Of a stretch of 64,000 nucleotides of DNA, positions 24,833 through 33,999 are shown piece after piece (position 1 is the stretch's first letter; each line of letters starts with the position of its first letter). The stretch covers positions 1,922,001-1,986,000 of the forward strand of contig NZ_CP172558.1 in assembly GCF_046530675.1 (NCBI RefSeq), in the 5' to 3' direction. Source of the DNA: Chitinibacter sp046530675 (GTDB lineage Bacteria; Pseudomonadota; Gammaproteobacteria; Burkholderiales; Chitinibacteraceae). A model generated the notes under the pieces. That model saw nothing but the letters and a program-made list of their open reading frames with translations. It did not search any database and was not told where the DNA came from. A program made the translations under genes and the position numbers.

Positions 24833-25756
24833 TTAGTTTTTCAATAACTTAAAGCTAATCTGATACCGATAAAAATCCACATTCCCCACTGCTGCCAACG
24901 CTCTGCGGATGCGTTGGTCATCTTCTAGCGCGATGATCGCGCCGCGCACGGTTTGGTTTTCTTCGGCGAGCTCGCTCATCACAAAGCCCATATAGCGCAG
25001 CACTTGGCCGACGACGGCGTCACTGGCGCGGCCTTTTTTTAGCTCGACGACTAATAGCTGCTTTTTATCTTTGCTGATCGCCAAGATATCCATCGGCCCG
25101 GTGTCACTTGGGTATTGCTGGCCGATGGGTTCGCCATCTTCGGTGAAAATATCGTAACCCTTGCCCAGCTCGGTTTGCGCCCAGTTGGCAACGAGGAAGT
25201 CTTCCAGATGTTTTTCCAGCGCAAACGACGTCGGGTCTTCGATTTCGGGATCTGTGCTGAGTATTTTGGGCGCGGCCTGCTGGCCGAGCAGGCTATCGAT
25301 CTCGCTGGCGTATTTGCTGATCGTGCTCACCGTACCAATCGAGCCGCAAGAGTTGCGCAGCGCTTCGCTCATGTCGCTGCGCGCAATGGCGGCGAACCAG
25401 CGCACGGCGCGGCGATGCGGCAGGATTTCGCCCGTCAGATATTGATAATCGGCCAACACTTCACCGACGCGATACGTGCCCTGCCCATCGGGGCAGAGCA
25501 CGATGTCGCCGTTTTGAATGCCTTTCGATATCGTCCACAGCACGCCGCAGGCCAAACCCGCTGCTACTTTGCTTTTGCTTGGGTTTTGTGCCAGCCATTG
25601 CGGGGCCAAAAAATGATTAAAGGCGCGACTATCCTCACTCAAAAGCGGCTGCAAATCTTGGTGAACGCTAAAGTGCGCCCCGATGAAGTTGCCCGCAAAA
25701 CATTCGGCAGCGTACATCGAGTTGCGGCCTAGCATGACGCGATAGTAGTTTTTCAT
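24833..25756 (-). CDS. NucS-like (DUF91) PD-(D/E)xK nuclease-domain protein
   Basis: A 307-residue protein. The N-terminal half (to about 165) is an EVE/PUA-like or otherwise unassigned domain (GVLWTISKGIQNGDIVLCPDGQGTYRVGEV). The C-terminal part has the NucS nuclease core: FALEKHLEDFLVANW, GPMDILAISKDKKQLLVVELKKGRASDAVVGQVLRYMGFV, with the D...ExK residues present. Such genes are frequent in type I restriction islands. It lies 10 bases after the preceding gene's stop, in the same transcription direction as the hsd genes. An extra nuclease activity in defence is inferred. Confidence 0.78.
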   Translation of the reverse strand: MKNYYRVMLGRNSMYAAECFAGNFIGAHFSVHQDLQPLLSEDSRAFNHFLAPQWLAQNPSKSKVAAGLACGVLWTISKGIQNGDIVLCPDGQGTYRVGEVLADYQYLTGEILPHRRAVRWFAAIARSDMSEALRNSCGSIGTVSTISKYASEIDSLLGQQAAPKILSTDPEIEDPTSFALEKHLEDFLVANWAQTELGKGYDIFTEDGEPIGQQYPSDTGPMDILAISKDKKQLLVVELKKGRASDAVVGQVLRYMGFVMSELAEENQTVRGAIIALEDDQRIRRALAAVGNVDFYRYQISFKLLKN

Positions 25757-25766
25757 GAGTGCAGAG

Positions 25767-27086
25767 TTACTTAATTAGTTTCTCATATTCGGCTTTGACA
25801 ACATTTGGAATGCTCGCTGGATCTAGCAGCGAAAGTGCATCTTTAAACCGAGATCTGCAATTTGAAGAATTTGCAACACGGCGGCCTAAAGAGTTTTCTT
25901 TTGAGGTCGCGAGATTGATCATTGCGGCAATTTCTTTTGGCGAAAAACCTTTGATCATTTGGCTATACGCTGGAATCGCTGCCCACGAAACGCCATGTCC
26001 AGCACCGATATAGCAGCAGCAAATAGTTGCAACATAATTATCTAAAACTGTTTCTGGAATAGCCCCTTGTTGAGATAGCTCTAACAGCCTTTCCGCAAAT
26101 GCAGGCTCGTTGTAAAAGTTATTCATGCCATTGTGTACGTTCCAAAGCCGATCTACTGCGCGATAAAAAATACTGTGCCGCTCAGTTTCATTGAGAAGTA
26201 TGAGCAAACCAAGCTTTTCAAAGAACTGTAAAGATGCTGTATGGCGAGGTTCATCGCCTTTCGCGGCATATTCAGAGTGCTTATTAATCAGATCTGATCT
26301 CAGAGACGATGTGAAGCTTAACTTTAACCCAGTGCACAGGTCTAACGAGTTAAGCCGTGCTGGCTCTGACGTATTCGGGTCGCAATAAATACCATGTACC
26401 ATTGTTATCAAGATCTGTCTTTGAGCGTCGTGAGTCTCTTGAAGACGTTGGATCCATGTGCTGCATTGCGTCCCATTAAAGCGAGCACCTTTTACAGCAG
26501 CGATAAAGGCTTGAATTTCAACACCCTTGGGAGAAGAAGACTCAGCTAATGCGTAGCGAACACATCGATTTAAGAAGGTTGTAAATTCACGATCATTTAC
26601 AGTTCCCAGTGTCGGGTGTGCAGCTGAAAAGTTATTTCGAATGTCGCGACATTGATCAAGAAAGAAGAAGCCGTCTTCATTAACTAAATTTAGCTTAAGG
26701 CAAAGCTCTAGCAGCTTACTGTCTTGAAGTTCAACCAAGTGTTTTTCTTCAAAATCGCTTTGCTGAATTTGTGCTACAACAGGAAGTCCGAAGTTTCTAA
26801 TCTTTGTGCGAAGTTGCAGTATCGAAGCGTTCCAAATGTAATTCATCGCACCATCAAACAATCCGGTGCTGACCGCAACGCACATTCTGGCGACTAACTC
26901 ACCCCTTAATGGCACTGGAATTTCACGCAGTTCACGGGGTAGATCCCGCCACGCGTATTGAATTTCTTCATCGCTAGCGAGCATTTCTCTCGGGATGCCA
27001 AGAGATTCTGTTAATACAGTCAGAGCCGGAAGCATTGTTGTCGGCAGTGAGGGCAGTGTTGGCTCTTCTTTTTTTACCAGTTCCAT
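25767..27086 (-). CDS. Unknown protein with HEPN-like RxxxxxxH motif, in type I RM operon
   Basis: A 439-residue, mostly helical protein that I cannot assign to a named family. Residues 144-158 read DQCRDIRNNFSAAHP; R150 and H157 form an R-x6-H pair preceded by a charged helix, which is the layout of HEPN ribonucleases and resembles abortive-infection proteins. The rest has no Walker, nuclease or membrane motif. It starts 14 bases after hsdS on the same strand, so it is translated with the specificity subunit. A toxin or RNA-cleaving effector that backs up restriction is my inference from the motif and the position. Confidence 0.6.
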   Translation of the reverse strand: MELVKKEEPTLPSLPTTMLPALTVLTESLGIPREMLASDEEIQYAWRDLPRELREIPVPLRGELVARMCVAVSTGLFDGAMNYIWNASILQLRTKIRNFGLPVVAQIQQSDFEEKHLVELQDSKLLELCLKLNLVNEDGFFFLDQCRDIRNNFSAAHPTLGTVNDREFTTFLNRCVRYALAESSSPKGVEIQAFIAAVKGARFNGTQCSTWIQRLQETHDAQRQILITMVHGIYCDPNTSEPARLNSLDLCTGLKLSFTSSLRSDLINKHSEYAAKGDEPRHTASLQFFEKLGLLILLNETERHSIFYRAVDRLWNVHNGMNNFYNEPAFAERLLELSQQGAIPETVLDNYVATICCCYIGAGHGVSWAAIPAYSQMIKGFSPKEIAAMINLATSKENSLGRRVANSSNCRSRFKDALSLLDPASIPNVVKAEYEKLIK

Positions 27087-27100
27087 CGTTACATTCTCCC

Positions 27101-28366
27101 TTAGTTTTGAATTAGTCGAGTTTTTCCAGTAAGTAATTCTTGCATCATGCCTTGCTTGAGGGCGCGGGTTTTGTCGCGGCGGGCTTCGAGGGCGGTGATT
27201 TCTGCGTCCATATCAGAGAGAATTCTGGCGATGGTGATTTGTTCCGATATTGATGGGAGTGGAACTAGTGCATCTCTAACCTGTTTCAAGCTAATTTGTG
27301 GATAAGCTTGTCCTGTCGTAATGGTATTGAAGTCTTTTCTGATGCGAGGTTGTGAAAGCCAGTGATACAAATACGCTGGTGAAACTGTTGGTTTATTTAT
27401 GCGAATTCGAGCAACATGCTGGTTGATGTTGGCGACTTCAAATTTTGAACTAAGTAAGACTACTCGCCCAACATTACCAGTAATCGTCATCAAAATATCT
27501 CCTGCACGTACTTCTCCCCTAATTAGGGTTTGATGTGCATCGTTTGAAATATACTTTGATTGCGTCAAATCAAGCCCGTTCTCTGAAACGCACTCACTTC
27601 TTAAAAATAAAACTCCACTATTTTGCCATTCAAATCCATATGTAGTTGGTGTCGATCCTTTTGTTATAAATGAAGTAAAGCTATCTATCTTTTCTAATGG
27701 CCACTCCCCACTAAACCCAGGTAGGCGGGTTTGGGCGGTTAGGAGTTGTTGCATGGCGGCTTGTTTGAGGTCGCGTTTTTTAGTAATCAGCGCGTCGAGC
27801 TGTGCGAGCAAGGCATCGACGTCAGAGAGGGCGGCGGCGATAGCTTTTTGTTCATCAACTTCTAATGGAATTGCTATTGGTGTATTTTTCAAAGACTCCA
27901 ATGACAAGTTGCGTATCGTAGTGCCCGTTAATTCATTTTCAAAGTATTGAGAAACTCGCTGACTGGCCAAAGTGAAAGAAATAAACTCTTTTGAGACATC
28001 TTTCTTTAAATTTATATATGCCGCGCTTTTGCCCAAAACAACCGTTTCATTATTGAAAAATGCAATGTTTCCAATTGTTCCGTTGATGGATAGCAGAATG
28101 CTTTGTGGGGTTAATGGCTTTTTGAGTTGGTGGTATTCAACTTCGCTAACGCAATTTGTTTTTTCTGTAATGTGAATTTTGCCATTAACCAAATTGTTAC
28201 CATTTACAAAATGATAGTCTGATTGATGTACGTATGACGGCGTTGAATGTATGCCATCACTGATTTCTGATGCTAGGTTACGCAGAGGAATTAATGCCCA
28301 ATCCTTCGGAATCACTCCTGCATCCGTTAGCTTATACCCCTGCGGGACGGCTTTGCTCAGTTCCAT
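27101..28366 (-). CDS. hsdS: Type I restriction specificity subunit S
   Basis: A 421-residue HsdS with two target-recognition domains (about 20-170 and 225-375). Each is followed by a conserved helical repeat: EQKAIAAALSDVDALLAQLDAL and EQITIARILSDMDAEITALEAR, with matching QLLT/ELLTG ends. The recognition domains are AT-richer than the flanking repeats, as expected for exchangeable DNA. The start overlaps hsdM by 10 bases. Confidence 0.95.
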   Translation of the reverse strand: MELSKAVPQGYKLTDAGVIPKDWALIPLRNLASEISDGIHSTPSYVHQSDYHFVNGNNLVNGKIHITEKTNCVSEVEYHQLKKPLTPQSILLSINGTIGNIAFFNNETVVLGKSAAYINLKKDVSKEFISFTLASQRVSQYFENELTGTTIRNLSLESLKNTPIAIPLEVDEQKAIAAALSDVDALLAQLDALITKKRDLKQAAMQQLLTAQTRLPGFSGEWPLEKIDSFTSFITKGSTPTTYGFEWQNSGVLFLRSECVSENGLDLTQSKYISNDAHQTLIRGEVRAGDILMTITGNVGRVVLLSSKFEVANINQHVARIRINKPTVSPAYLYHWLSQPRIRKDFNTITTGQAYPQISLKQVRDALVPLPSISEQITIARILSDMDAEITALEARRDKTRALKQGMMQELLTGKTRLIQN

Positions 28367-30756
28367 GCCAACCCCATTTTTTTAAGGTGTTCGGCCACTT
28401 TGGCACTGAGCGTTTCTACTTCGGCTTCCAGTTGCGGCAGCGGTGTGGCGTAGCGTTCGGCCAGTTCTTTGATACGGCGGGTTAGGGTTTGGCTCACGCG
28501 GTCGAGCTCGCCTTGTACGCTGGCCTCTAGCGCGGCCAGCCATTTGTGTTCGACAACCAGATCGCAGACTTCCACTTGGCTGATCTGGCGGTATTGCTGC
28601 ACGACCTTGGTGTCGAGCGCTTTTTGCGCGTCTTTGAGCTTTTTGCTGGCAGCGGCTTCTAACTCGGAAAGCGCCAGCCATGCTTTAAGCTGGGCAAGCT
28701 CTTCGGTTGCGCAGCTGTCTTTGGTGATGGCCTTCACGCGATCCTTGACGCTTTTGGTGCTGAGTTTGCCTTTTTCGGTTTTGGCCTCGCACAGCAGGCC
28801 ATCTTCGCCGCCGTGCTCTTCTTCCATTTCTTCCATCTGGCGGGTGATGTCATCGCGCTGGCTTTCCAGTTCGGCCAGTTGCGCTGCCTCGGCAGCAAAG
28901 TAGTGGGCGATGATGAGGTCTTTGGGTAGTAGATCGGTATTGGCTTGGTCGTTGCTCCAACCCAGCCAGCCGCCGTCGCTAATTACCATCTGTACGTCGT
29001 CTTGCAGCGTGGTGGCCCAGTAGTCGAGCAGGTGCTGATAGAGATCGTAGTTATCAATCAGCGCGAGGTCGGCATGGCTGGCCAGTAGATCTTCGGCGAT
29101 GGTGTGGATTAGCTGTTTGGGCTTGGTGTAGGGGTTGATGCCTTTGAGCTGCGGTAGCACGCGTGCTTGCCAAGCGCTGAAATGCGCTTTGGCGTTGGCA
29201 TTAAAGGCGATGAATTCGGGGTGATTGAAAATGGTGGTTTTGATGTCGCTTGTGGCTACGGTGAGGTTGCTATAGCCGGGGTATTGGCTTGCAGCAAAGA
29301 GCTGTGAACGCATAGCGGGCAATACCTGCCAATAAGCTTGCAGCGCATCAATGTCACGATTTGGTATACCACCGCGCAGGTGGGCGGCGAGGTCTTGCAG
29401 ATCTTCTGCATCACTGGTGTCGATGTAGCGCGGCAGATTCAGGTTGTAATCATTACCCGCGATTTCAGCCTGCGGCACGAGGCGGCTGTATTTGGGTGTT
29501 TCGTGTTGCTGAGTGAAGGTATCGACGATTTTGTGGATGTCTTGCTCACGCAGACGGTTTTTGTTGCCGTCTTTGATAAAACCTTTGCTGGCATCGATCA
29601 TAAAGATGCCTTTGCGCGCAGCCGCGTGCTCTTTATCCAGCACGATAATGCAGGCCGGAATGCCGGTGCCGTAGAACAAATTGGCAGGCAGGCCGATGAT
29701 GGCTTTGATATAGCCACGGCTCACGATCTCTTGCCGAATACGGCCTTCAGCGCCGCCACGGAACAGTACACCGTGCGGCAAAATCACTGCGGCTTTGCCG
29801 GTGGACTTGAGCGAGGTGAGCATGTGCAGCAAGAAGGCGTAATCGCCGTTTTTCTCGGGTGGAATTCCGTATTTAAAGCGATCGTAAAGGTCGTTAGCAG
29901 GGTCGAAACCACTGGTCCAAGATTTCGTAGAAAACGGAGGATTGGCGACAATGAAATCATGACGCTTGAGGCTGCCATCCGCTTCTTTAAAGTATGGATT
30001 CGCAAGCGTCCCATTATTGTGTTGCCAAATTTCAGCCGTAGGGCAATCGTGCAAGATCATGTTCATTTTGGCCAAGGCGCTGGTGGCGTTGTCCATTTCC
30101 TGCCCGTAGATCGTTAGATCGAGCGAGGTGGCGTGCTTGGCTTCGTCGTGCGCTTTGAGTAGCAGCGAGCCGGAGCCGCAGGTCGGGTCGTAAATGGTTT
30201 GATCGCCTGATTTGGCTTCGTGCAGATTGAGTACTTTGGCCATCACGCGTGAGACTTCGGCAGGCGTATAAAACTGGCCTTTGGATTTGCCTGAATCCGT
30301 GGCGAAATGGCGCATCAGGTATTCGTAGGCATCGCCCAGAATATCGTCGCCATCGGCGCGATTACGTGCAAAGTTGAGATTGGGGTTGTCGAAAATGCTG
30401 ATTAGGTTGGAAAGCCTTTTAACCATGCCATCGCCATCGCCCAACTTATTTGGATCATTAAAGTCGGCTACATCGATCACGCCTTTCAGATCGTTGGCTT
30501 CGGCCAGCTTGGCGATAATGATGTTGATCTTGTCGCCAATTTCTTTATCGCCCTTGAGCGCCACCATGTCGGCAAAGCTACCGCCTGCAGGTACTTCGAT
30601 CAGCGAATCACGCTGACCGGCGTATTTATCCGAGACATACTTCACGAATAACAGCACCAGTACGTAGTCTTTGTACTGGCTGGCATCCATCCCCCCACGC
30701 AGCTCGTCACAGCTTTTCCAGAGGGATGAGTAAAGTTCAGATTTCTTGATAGCCAT
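28357..30756 (-). CDS. hsdM: Type I DNA methyltransferase subunit M
   Basis: A 799-residue N6-adenine methylase subunit. The N-terminal HsdM domain begins MAIKKSELYSSLWKSCDELRGG, and the catalytic part has YDPTCGSGSLLLKA (SAM motif) and NPPF (motif IV). It is longer than typical HsdM (about 500), with a roughly 270-residue helical, charged C-terminal extension including a probable coiled coil that may contact HsdS. I use the ATG at 30756 rather than the frame's first Met 13 codons upstream, since the family starts there. A GGTAT-AGATC-ATACC dyad (30827-30841) lies upstream. Confidence 0.95.
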   Translation of the reverse strand: MAIKKSELYSSLWKSCDELRGGMDASQYKDYVLVLLFVKYVSDKYAGQRDSLIEVPAGGSFADMVALKGDKEIGDKINIIIAKLAEANDLKGVIDVADFNDPNKLGDGDGMVKRLSNLISIFDNPNLNFARNRADGDDILGDAYEYLMRHFATDSGKSKGQFYTPAEVSRVMAKVLNLHEAKSGDQTIYDPTCGSGSLLLKAHDEAKHATSLDLTIYGQEMDNATSALAKMNMILHDCPTAEIWQHNNGTLANPYFKEADGSLKRHDFIVANPPFSTKSWTSGFDPANDLYDRFKYGIPPEKNGDYAFLLHMLTSLKSTGKAAVILPHGVLFRGGAEGRIRQEIVSRGYIKAIIGLPANLFYGTGIPACIIVLDKEHAAARKGIFMIDASKGFIKDGNKNRLREQDIHKIVDTFTQQHETPKYSRLVPQAEIAGNDYNLNLPRYIDTSDAEDLQDLAAHLRGGIPNRDIDALQAYWQVLPAMRSQLFAASQYPGYSNLTVATSDIKTTIFNHPEFIAFNANAKAHFSAWQARVLPQLKGINPYTKPKQLIHTIAEDLLASHADLALIDNYDLYQHLLDYWATTLQDDVQMVISDGGWLGWSNDQANTDLLPKDLIIAHYFAAEAAQLAELESQRDDITRQMEEMEEEHGGEDGLLCEAKTEKGKLSTKSVKDRVKAITKDSCATEELAQLKAWLALSELEAAASKKLKDAQKALDTKVVQQYRQISQVEVCDLVVEHKWLAALEASVQGELDRVSQTLTRRIKELAERYATPLPQLEAEVETLSAKVAEHLKKMGLAWN

Positions 30757-30826
30757 GAGGTGCTCGGTAAGGTAATGCGAAGGCTTCAAACGCAAGGAAA
30801 GAGCCGCGTTTGGCCGAAAATGAGAT

Positions 30827-30841
30827 GGTATAGATCATACC
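30827..30841. promoter_or_regulatory. Small dyad upstream of hsdM
   Basis: GGTAT and ATACC flank AGATC, 70 bases before the hsdM start in the divergent gap with the YagK-like gene. It is a candidate operator; no regulator is encoded next to it. Confidence 0.35.
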
Positions 30842-30963
30842 GTGCTGACGGGGGACTTTCTATTTTTTTTGCCCAAGAAAGTACTGAAGACCGCATGATT
30901 CTGTGGCGAAAGAATCATGAGTAACTAATACTGCAGCTAGAGCGTCATTATTTGGGGATAGCT

Positions 30964-32169
30964 GTGAATTTGGCTTCACTTCATTATATTGCAGCAATCA
31001 AAGATGCTGCTTATTTTATTAATTTGCTTTCGCGTGATGGTGAGCAAAAAATATTAATTAGCAAGGGTGGTGATTTTTACGGTCGCTTGGCTGTTATTTA
31101 TTCGGCTATGAGAGGGTTTTATTCATTTAAGGCGGATTTTAAATTTAATATTGGTGATCTGGAGCGAGCGTGTGGTTTGGCGGCAAAAAAAACTAAATTG
31201 TCAGAGTTAACATCTACCGAGCGTGTGTTGTACTTTGCAATGCGTCTTAAAAATTATTCGTCTATTTTTGTTTTGCCTGATTTTGAAAATATTAAAGTTC
31301 ATCCCCTTGTCGAATACTGCAGTGAAAATGGTGCTGAATTTCTTATGCAGGTACTCTACGATTTTGGTTTAGCAAATAGAGAGGAGGTTAATAAATGCGA
31401 GTTGCCTGACTTATTTGAAAAGGCGTTTTCTAAAGATAAACTGGATGTGGGTGAAATAAGGTCAATAGACAGGTCTGTTACTAAAAATAATGAAAGTGTG
31501 AGGGAGTATTTGCTAGGGTTGAATCGAATATACGGTGATATGTTGGTGTTGAGAGTTAATTTGTATCTTATTGATGGTGTTAATTCAGGGAAGGTAAGGA
31601 TGGTTGATGTGCCTGTAGCAATAAAGTGCTTTCAGGCTTTTATGGTAAAAGAATTGAAAAGCAAAAAAAAGGCGCTCTTTGATGTTTATGGGTATGTGTG
31701 CAAGTTAGAGTTTGATAAATTAGGACTACATTTTCATTTAATTTTGTTAGTTCCACCTTCTCTCAAAGAGTGTGCCGAGCAGCATGTTCATCAGGTCGGG
31801 GCTGCTTGGAATTGGCACGTTAGCAATAACCTTAATACGTACCCTTTTTCTGGTGGGTATGTTCAGTCCTATCGCGGGTGTGAGTCTTCTGTATTTGATT
31901 TGCTGCATGCGGCAGACCCGAGCTTTATGGTTACAATAAATAAAATTTGTGACTATGTTTCGCTACAAGATCTACTGATGCGTTATGTTGATGGGAGGAA
32001 AGTCGTTGCTGTGCGACGGAAGTCACGGCCAGTGGTTGGCGCTTATATGGTTGAAGAGCAAATCCTGAAATACAACAAGTCAGGGAACCGAAGTATTTTT
32101 AAAGGGCAGTTGCCAAAGGTGGTGAAGAAAGTTCCGCGAGCAAGTAAGAAGCATAAGCAGGCAGGCTAG
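30964..32169 (+). CDS. YagK/YfjJ (inovirus Gp2-like) protein, element A copy 2
   Basis: A 401-residue protein, clearly AT-richer than its neighbours. The C-terminal half carries the YagK/YfjJ domain: MLVLRVNLYLIDG, then an HFH pair in KLGLHFHLILLV, in the same position as the HYH/HFH of the other two copies. The HxH pair suggests an HUH-type Rep-like fold, which is inferred. The frame opens at TTG 30952, but GTG 30964 behind GGGGA fits better. It is the last gene of element A before the arm-type repeats. Confidence 0.75.
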   Translation: MNLASLHYIAAIKDAAYFINLLSRDGEQKILISKGGDFYGRLAVIYSAMRGFYSFKADFKFNIGDLERACGLAAKKTKLSELTSTERVLYFAMRLKNYSSIFVLPDFENIKVHPLVEYCSENGAEFLMQVLYDFGLANREEVNKCELPDLFEKAFSKDKLDVGEIRSIDRSVTKNNESVREYLLGLNRIYGDMLVLRVNLYLIDGVNSGKVRMVDVPVAIKCFQAFMVKELKSKKKALFDVYGYVCKLEFDKLGLHFHLILLVPPSLKECAEQHVHQVGAAWNWHVSNNLNTYPFSGGYVQSYRGCESSVFDLLHAADPSFMVTINKICDYVSLQDLLMRYVDGRKVVAVRRKSRPVVGAYMVEEQILKYNKSGNRSIFKGQLPKVVKKVPRASKKHKQAG

Positions 32170-32194
32170 CTGATCGCGGAATTCAATTTTTAGC

Positions 32195-32234
32195 ATTGTT
32201 GGTTCAAAAAAGAACCAACAAAAAGACCAACAAT
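32195..32234. repeat. Arm-type repeats at the right end of element A
   Basis: ATTGTTGGTTC (32195-32205) is inverted; GAACCAACAA (32212-32221) and GACCAACAAT (32225-32234) are direct. They share ACCAACAA with the repeats at both ends of element B and have the same orientation order as the first three of the right-end set. They are likely integrase arm-binding sites. Confidence 0.68.
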
Positions 32235-32275
32235 GATGTTGGGCAGGGTGGTAAACTGTGGGATTGCGTTGGACA

Positions 32276-32310
32276 CAAAAAACCCCGCAAACCTAAGTTT
32301 TACGGGGCTT
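32276..32310 (-). terminator. tRNA-type terminator copy next to the att remnant
   Basis: On the minus strand a CCCCG/CGGGG stem with an AAAC/GTTT inner part is followed by a T-run. Its sequence resembles the terminator after the intact tRNA-Leu (55031-55065), so it is probably the tRNA terminator carried with element A. Confidence 0.65.
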
Positions 32311-32344
32311 ATTGTACTTCTCTGGACACCCTTGGAAAGGGTGG

Positions 32345-32365
32345 TGGTGCCAACACGAGACTCGA
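32345..32365 (-). mobile_element. att site: tRNA-Leu 3'-end remnant between elements A and B
   Basis: The plus strand reads TGGTGC-CAACACGAGACTCGA. It equals the 3' end of the intact tRNA-Leu at 55098-55119, including CCA, except for one missing base; the 15-bp core CAACACGAGACTCGA is identical (32351-32365 and 55105-55119). This is the duplicated attachment core expected from integration into a tRNA 3' end, and it marks the left boundary of element B. Confidence 0.85.
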
Positions 32366-32419
32366 TTATCCATCGCTAAGTCTTGTTACGTCAATAAATA
32401 TTGCCATACTCAAACCCAT

Positions 32420-32442
32420 ATACCAACATTGATACCAACAAT
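32420..32442 (+). repeat. Arm-type repeats at the left end of element B
   Basis: ATACCAACAT (32420-32429) and GATACCAACAAT (32431-32442) lie 20-42 bases before the integrase start. The second is identical to a repeat at the right end of B (54975-54986). Confidence 0.78.
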
Positions 32443-32462
32443 GCAAATTTCATGGGGGCGCT

Positions 32463-33782
32463 ATGGCTGGAAAGTCTAAGGCTGATGGACTCACTTTACT
32501 CAAATTAAAAAGCCTGATTGCCGAAGAACGGTGCGCGATTGAAGAGGGGAGTGTTAAGCCTCCACGTAAAATTGCGTGCGGTTTTGGTCTCCAGCTCTGG
32601 GTTAAAGAAGATGCGATGTATTGGCGTTTACCATACCGATATGCAGGTAAGCAGAAATTGTTGGCGCTTGGCGTTTGTAGTCAGAGTAAAATTGACCTCG
32701 CTGATGCCAGAGCACGGGCAAGAGATGCTAAAGATCTTTTGGCCAAGGGGATTGATCCTTGCCAAGCACGAATCAATGAGCGCATTGCTAAAGAGCAGGC
32801 TGCTGAAAATACCTTTGAAGCAGTTGCACTTGAATGGCATGCAAAAGAGCTGGCAAGTGGCTCGTGGATTCCAAGCCATGCTGAACGGGTGATGAAGCGC
32901 CTGAAGGCGGATTTGTTCCCCACACTTGGCAAACGTGAAGTTAGCGATCTAAAGACCAAAGATTTGCTGCATCCTTTGCGATTGGTGATTAAACGCGAAG
33001 CATTCAATTTGGCTAAAAGCTATCGCCAATATATTACAGCCATCATGCGTTATGCCGTGCAAACGGGTCGTATTGATACAAACCCCGCTCTTGATTTGCA
33101 AGGCGCGATAGCAACACGAAAAACGGTGCATCGCCCTGCATTACCGCTAACAGATTTACCCAGTTTTTTACAAAAGCTGAAAAATTATGAAGGCCTTCTC
33201 GTAGTACAGAACGCAGTACGTTTTGCCTTGTTGACTGGTGCGCGTTCATCTGAGTTTCGCTTTGCGCGTTGGGACGAGTTTGATTTGTCAGCTGGCACTT
33301 GGACTATCCCAGAAAAGCGTGAAGCTATAGAAGGTGTTCTGAACAGCGAACGTGGTGAGAAAATGAATCGTGAAAGGGTGATTTATTTATCTACTCAGGT
33401 AGTGAGTGTCGTCGAGCATTTGTACGCACAAAATGGCCGTTCGATTTTTGTATTTCAAGGGCGAAAATCGGGGGCTCCAATTAGTGAAAACACTGTGAAT
33501 GTTGCTTTGCAGAAAATGGGCTATGACACGAGTAAAGATGTTTGCCTGCATGGTTTTCGAACCATGATGGTATCGGGGTTGAATGAATCGTTGCAATTTA
33601 CCCCTGATGCTATCGAACGGCATATCGGTCATGAGGGTGGCGACCGTATTCGCAGCATCTACAATCGTAATGCCCAGTACTTGGCAGAACGCCAGCGCAT
33701 GTTGCAATGGTGGGCGGATTATTTGGATGTGTTGATGCTGGGGCAGTATAAGGAGCCTAGTGAGTTTAAAACTCTGTGTTGA
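32463..33782 (+). CDS. P4-type tyrosine integrase of element B
   Basis: A 439-residue integrase. The N-terminal DUF4102-like arm-binding domain is followed by a core-binding domain and the catalytic domain, with R261 (TGARSSE), H363-x-x-R366 (LHGFR), H387/H390 (HIGH) and the nucleophile Y400 (SIYNR). It would catalyse site-specific recombination between the 15-bp tRNA-Leu core sequences found at 32351 and 55105. It lies 97 bases from the att core and reads into the element. A related C-terminus is at 1-133. The frame looks intact, so element B may still be mobile. Confidence 0.95.
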   Translation: MAGKSKADGLTLLKLKSLIAEERCAIEEGSVKPPRKIACGFGLQLWVKEDAMYWRLPYRYAGKQKLLALGVCSQSKIDLADARARARDAKDLLAKGIDPCQARINERIAKEQAAENTFEAVALEWHAKELASGSWIPSHAERVMKRLKADLFPTLGKREVSDLKTKDLLHPLRLVIKREAFNLAKSYRQYITAIMRYAVQTGRIDTNPALDLQGAIATRKTVHRPALPLTDLPSFLQKLKNYEGLLVVQNAVRFALLTGARSSEFRFARWDEFDLSAGTWTIPEKREAIEGVLNSERGEKMNRERVIYLSTQVVSVVEHLYAQNGRSIFVFQGRKSGAPISENTVNVALQKMGYDTSKDVCLHGFRTMMVSGLNESLQFTPDAIERHIGHEGGDRIRSIYNRNAQYLAERQRMLQWWADYLDVLMLGQYKEPSEFKTLC

Positions 33783-33999
33783 AGTTGATGCGCTGATTTG
33801 GCATTCAAGATGCTGTGTTTAGGTTTAGAGTGCGCGCAGTAAAGGCGGGGTATATGCTGAGGCGCTGGTTTGTGGATTGTTCTCCTGGCCATACCTTGCA
33901 TGAAAAGGCTTGTCGTTTGTGGTTGAGTAATTTTGTCGTTTTACATAACGTGGAAAGCAAACTACTTGCCCCTGGATATATTGGATTAGAAGTTAGTCA
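33783..33999. other. Short gap after the integrase; no supported gene
   Basis: A 62-codon frame (33815-34003) overlaps the helicase start by ATGA but shows no domain and has an unusual composition. It could be a small coupled leader gene; I do not call it. Confidence 0.3.
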
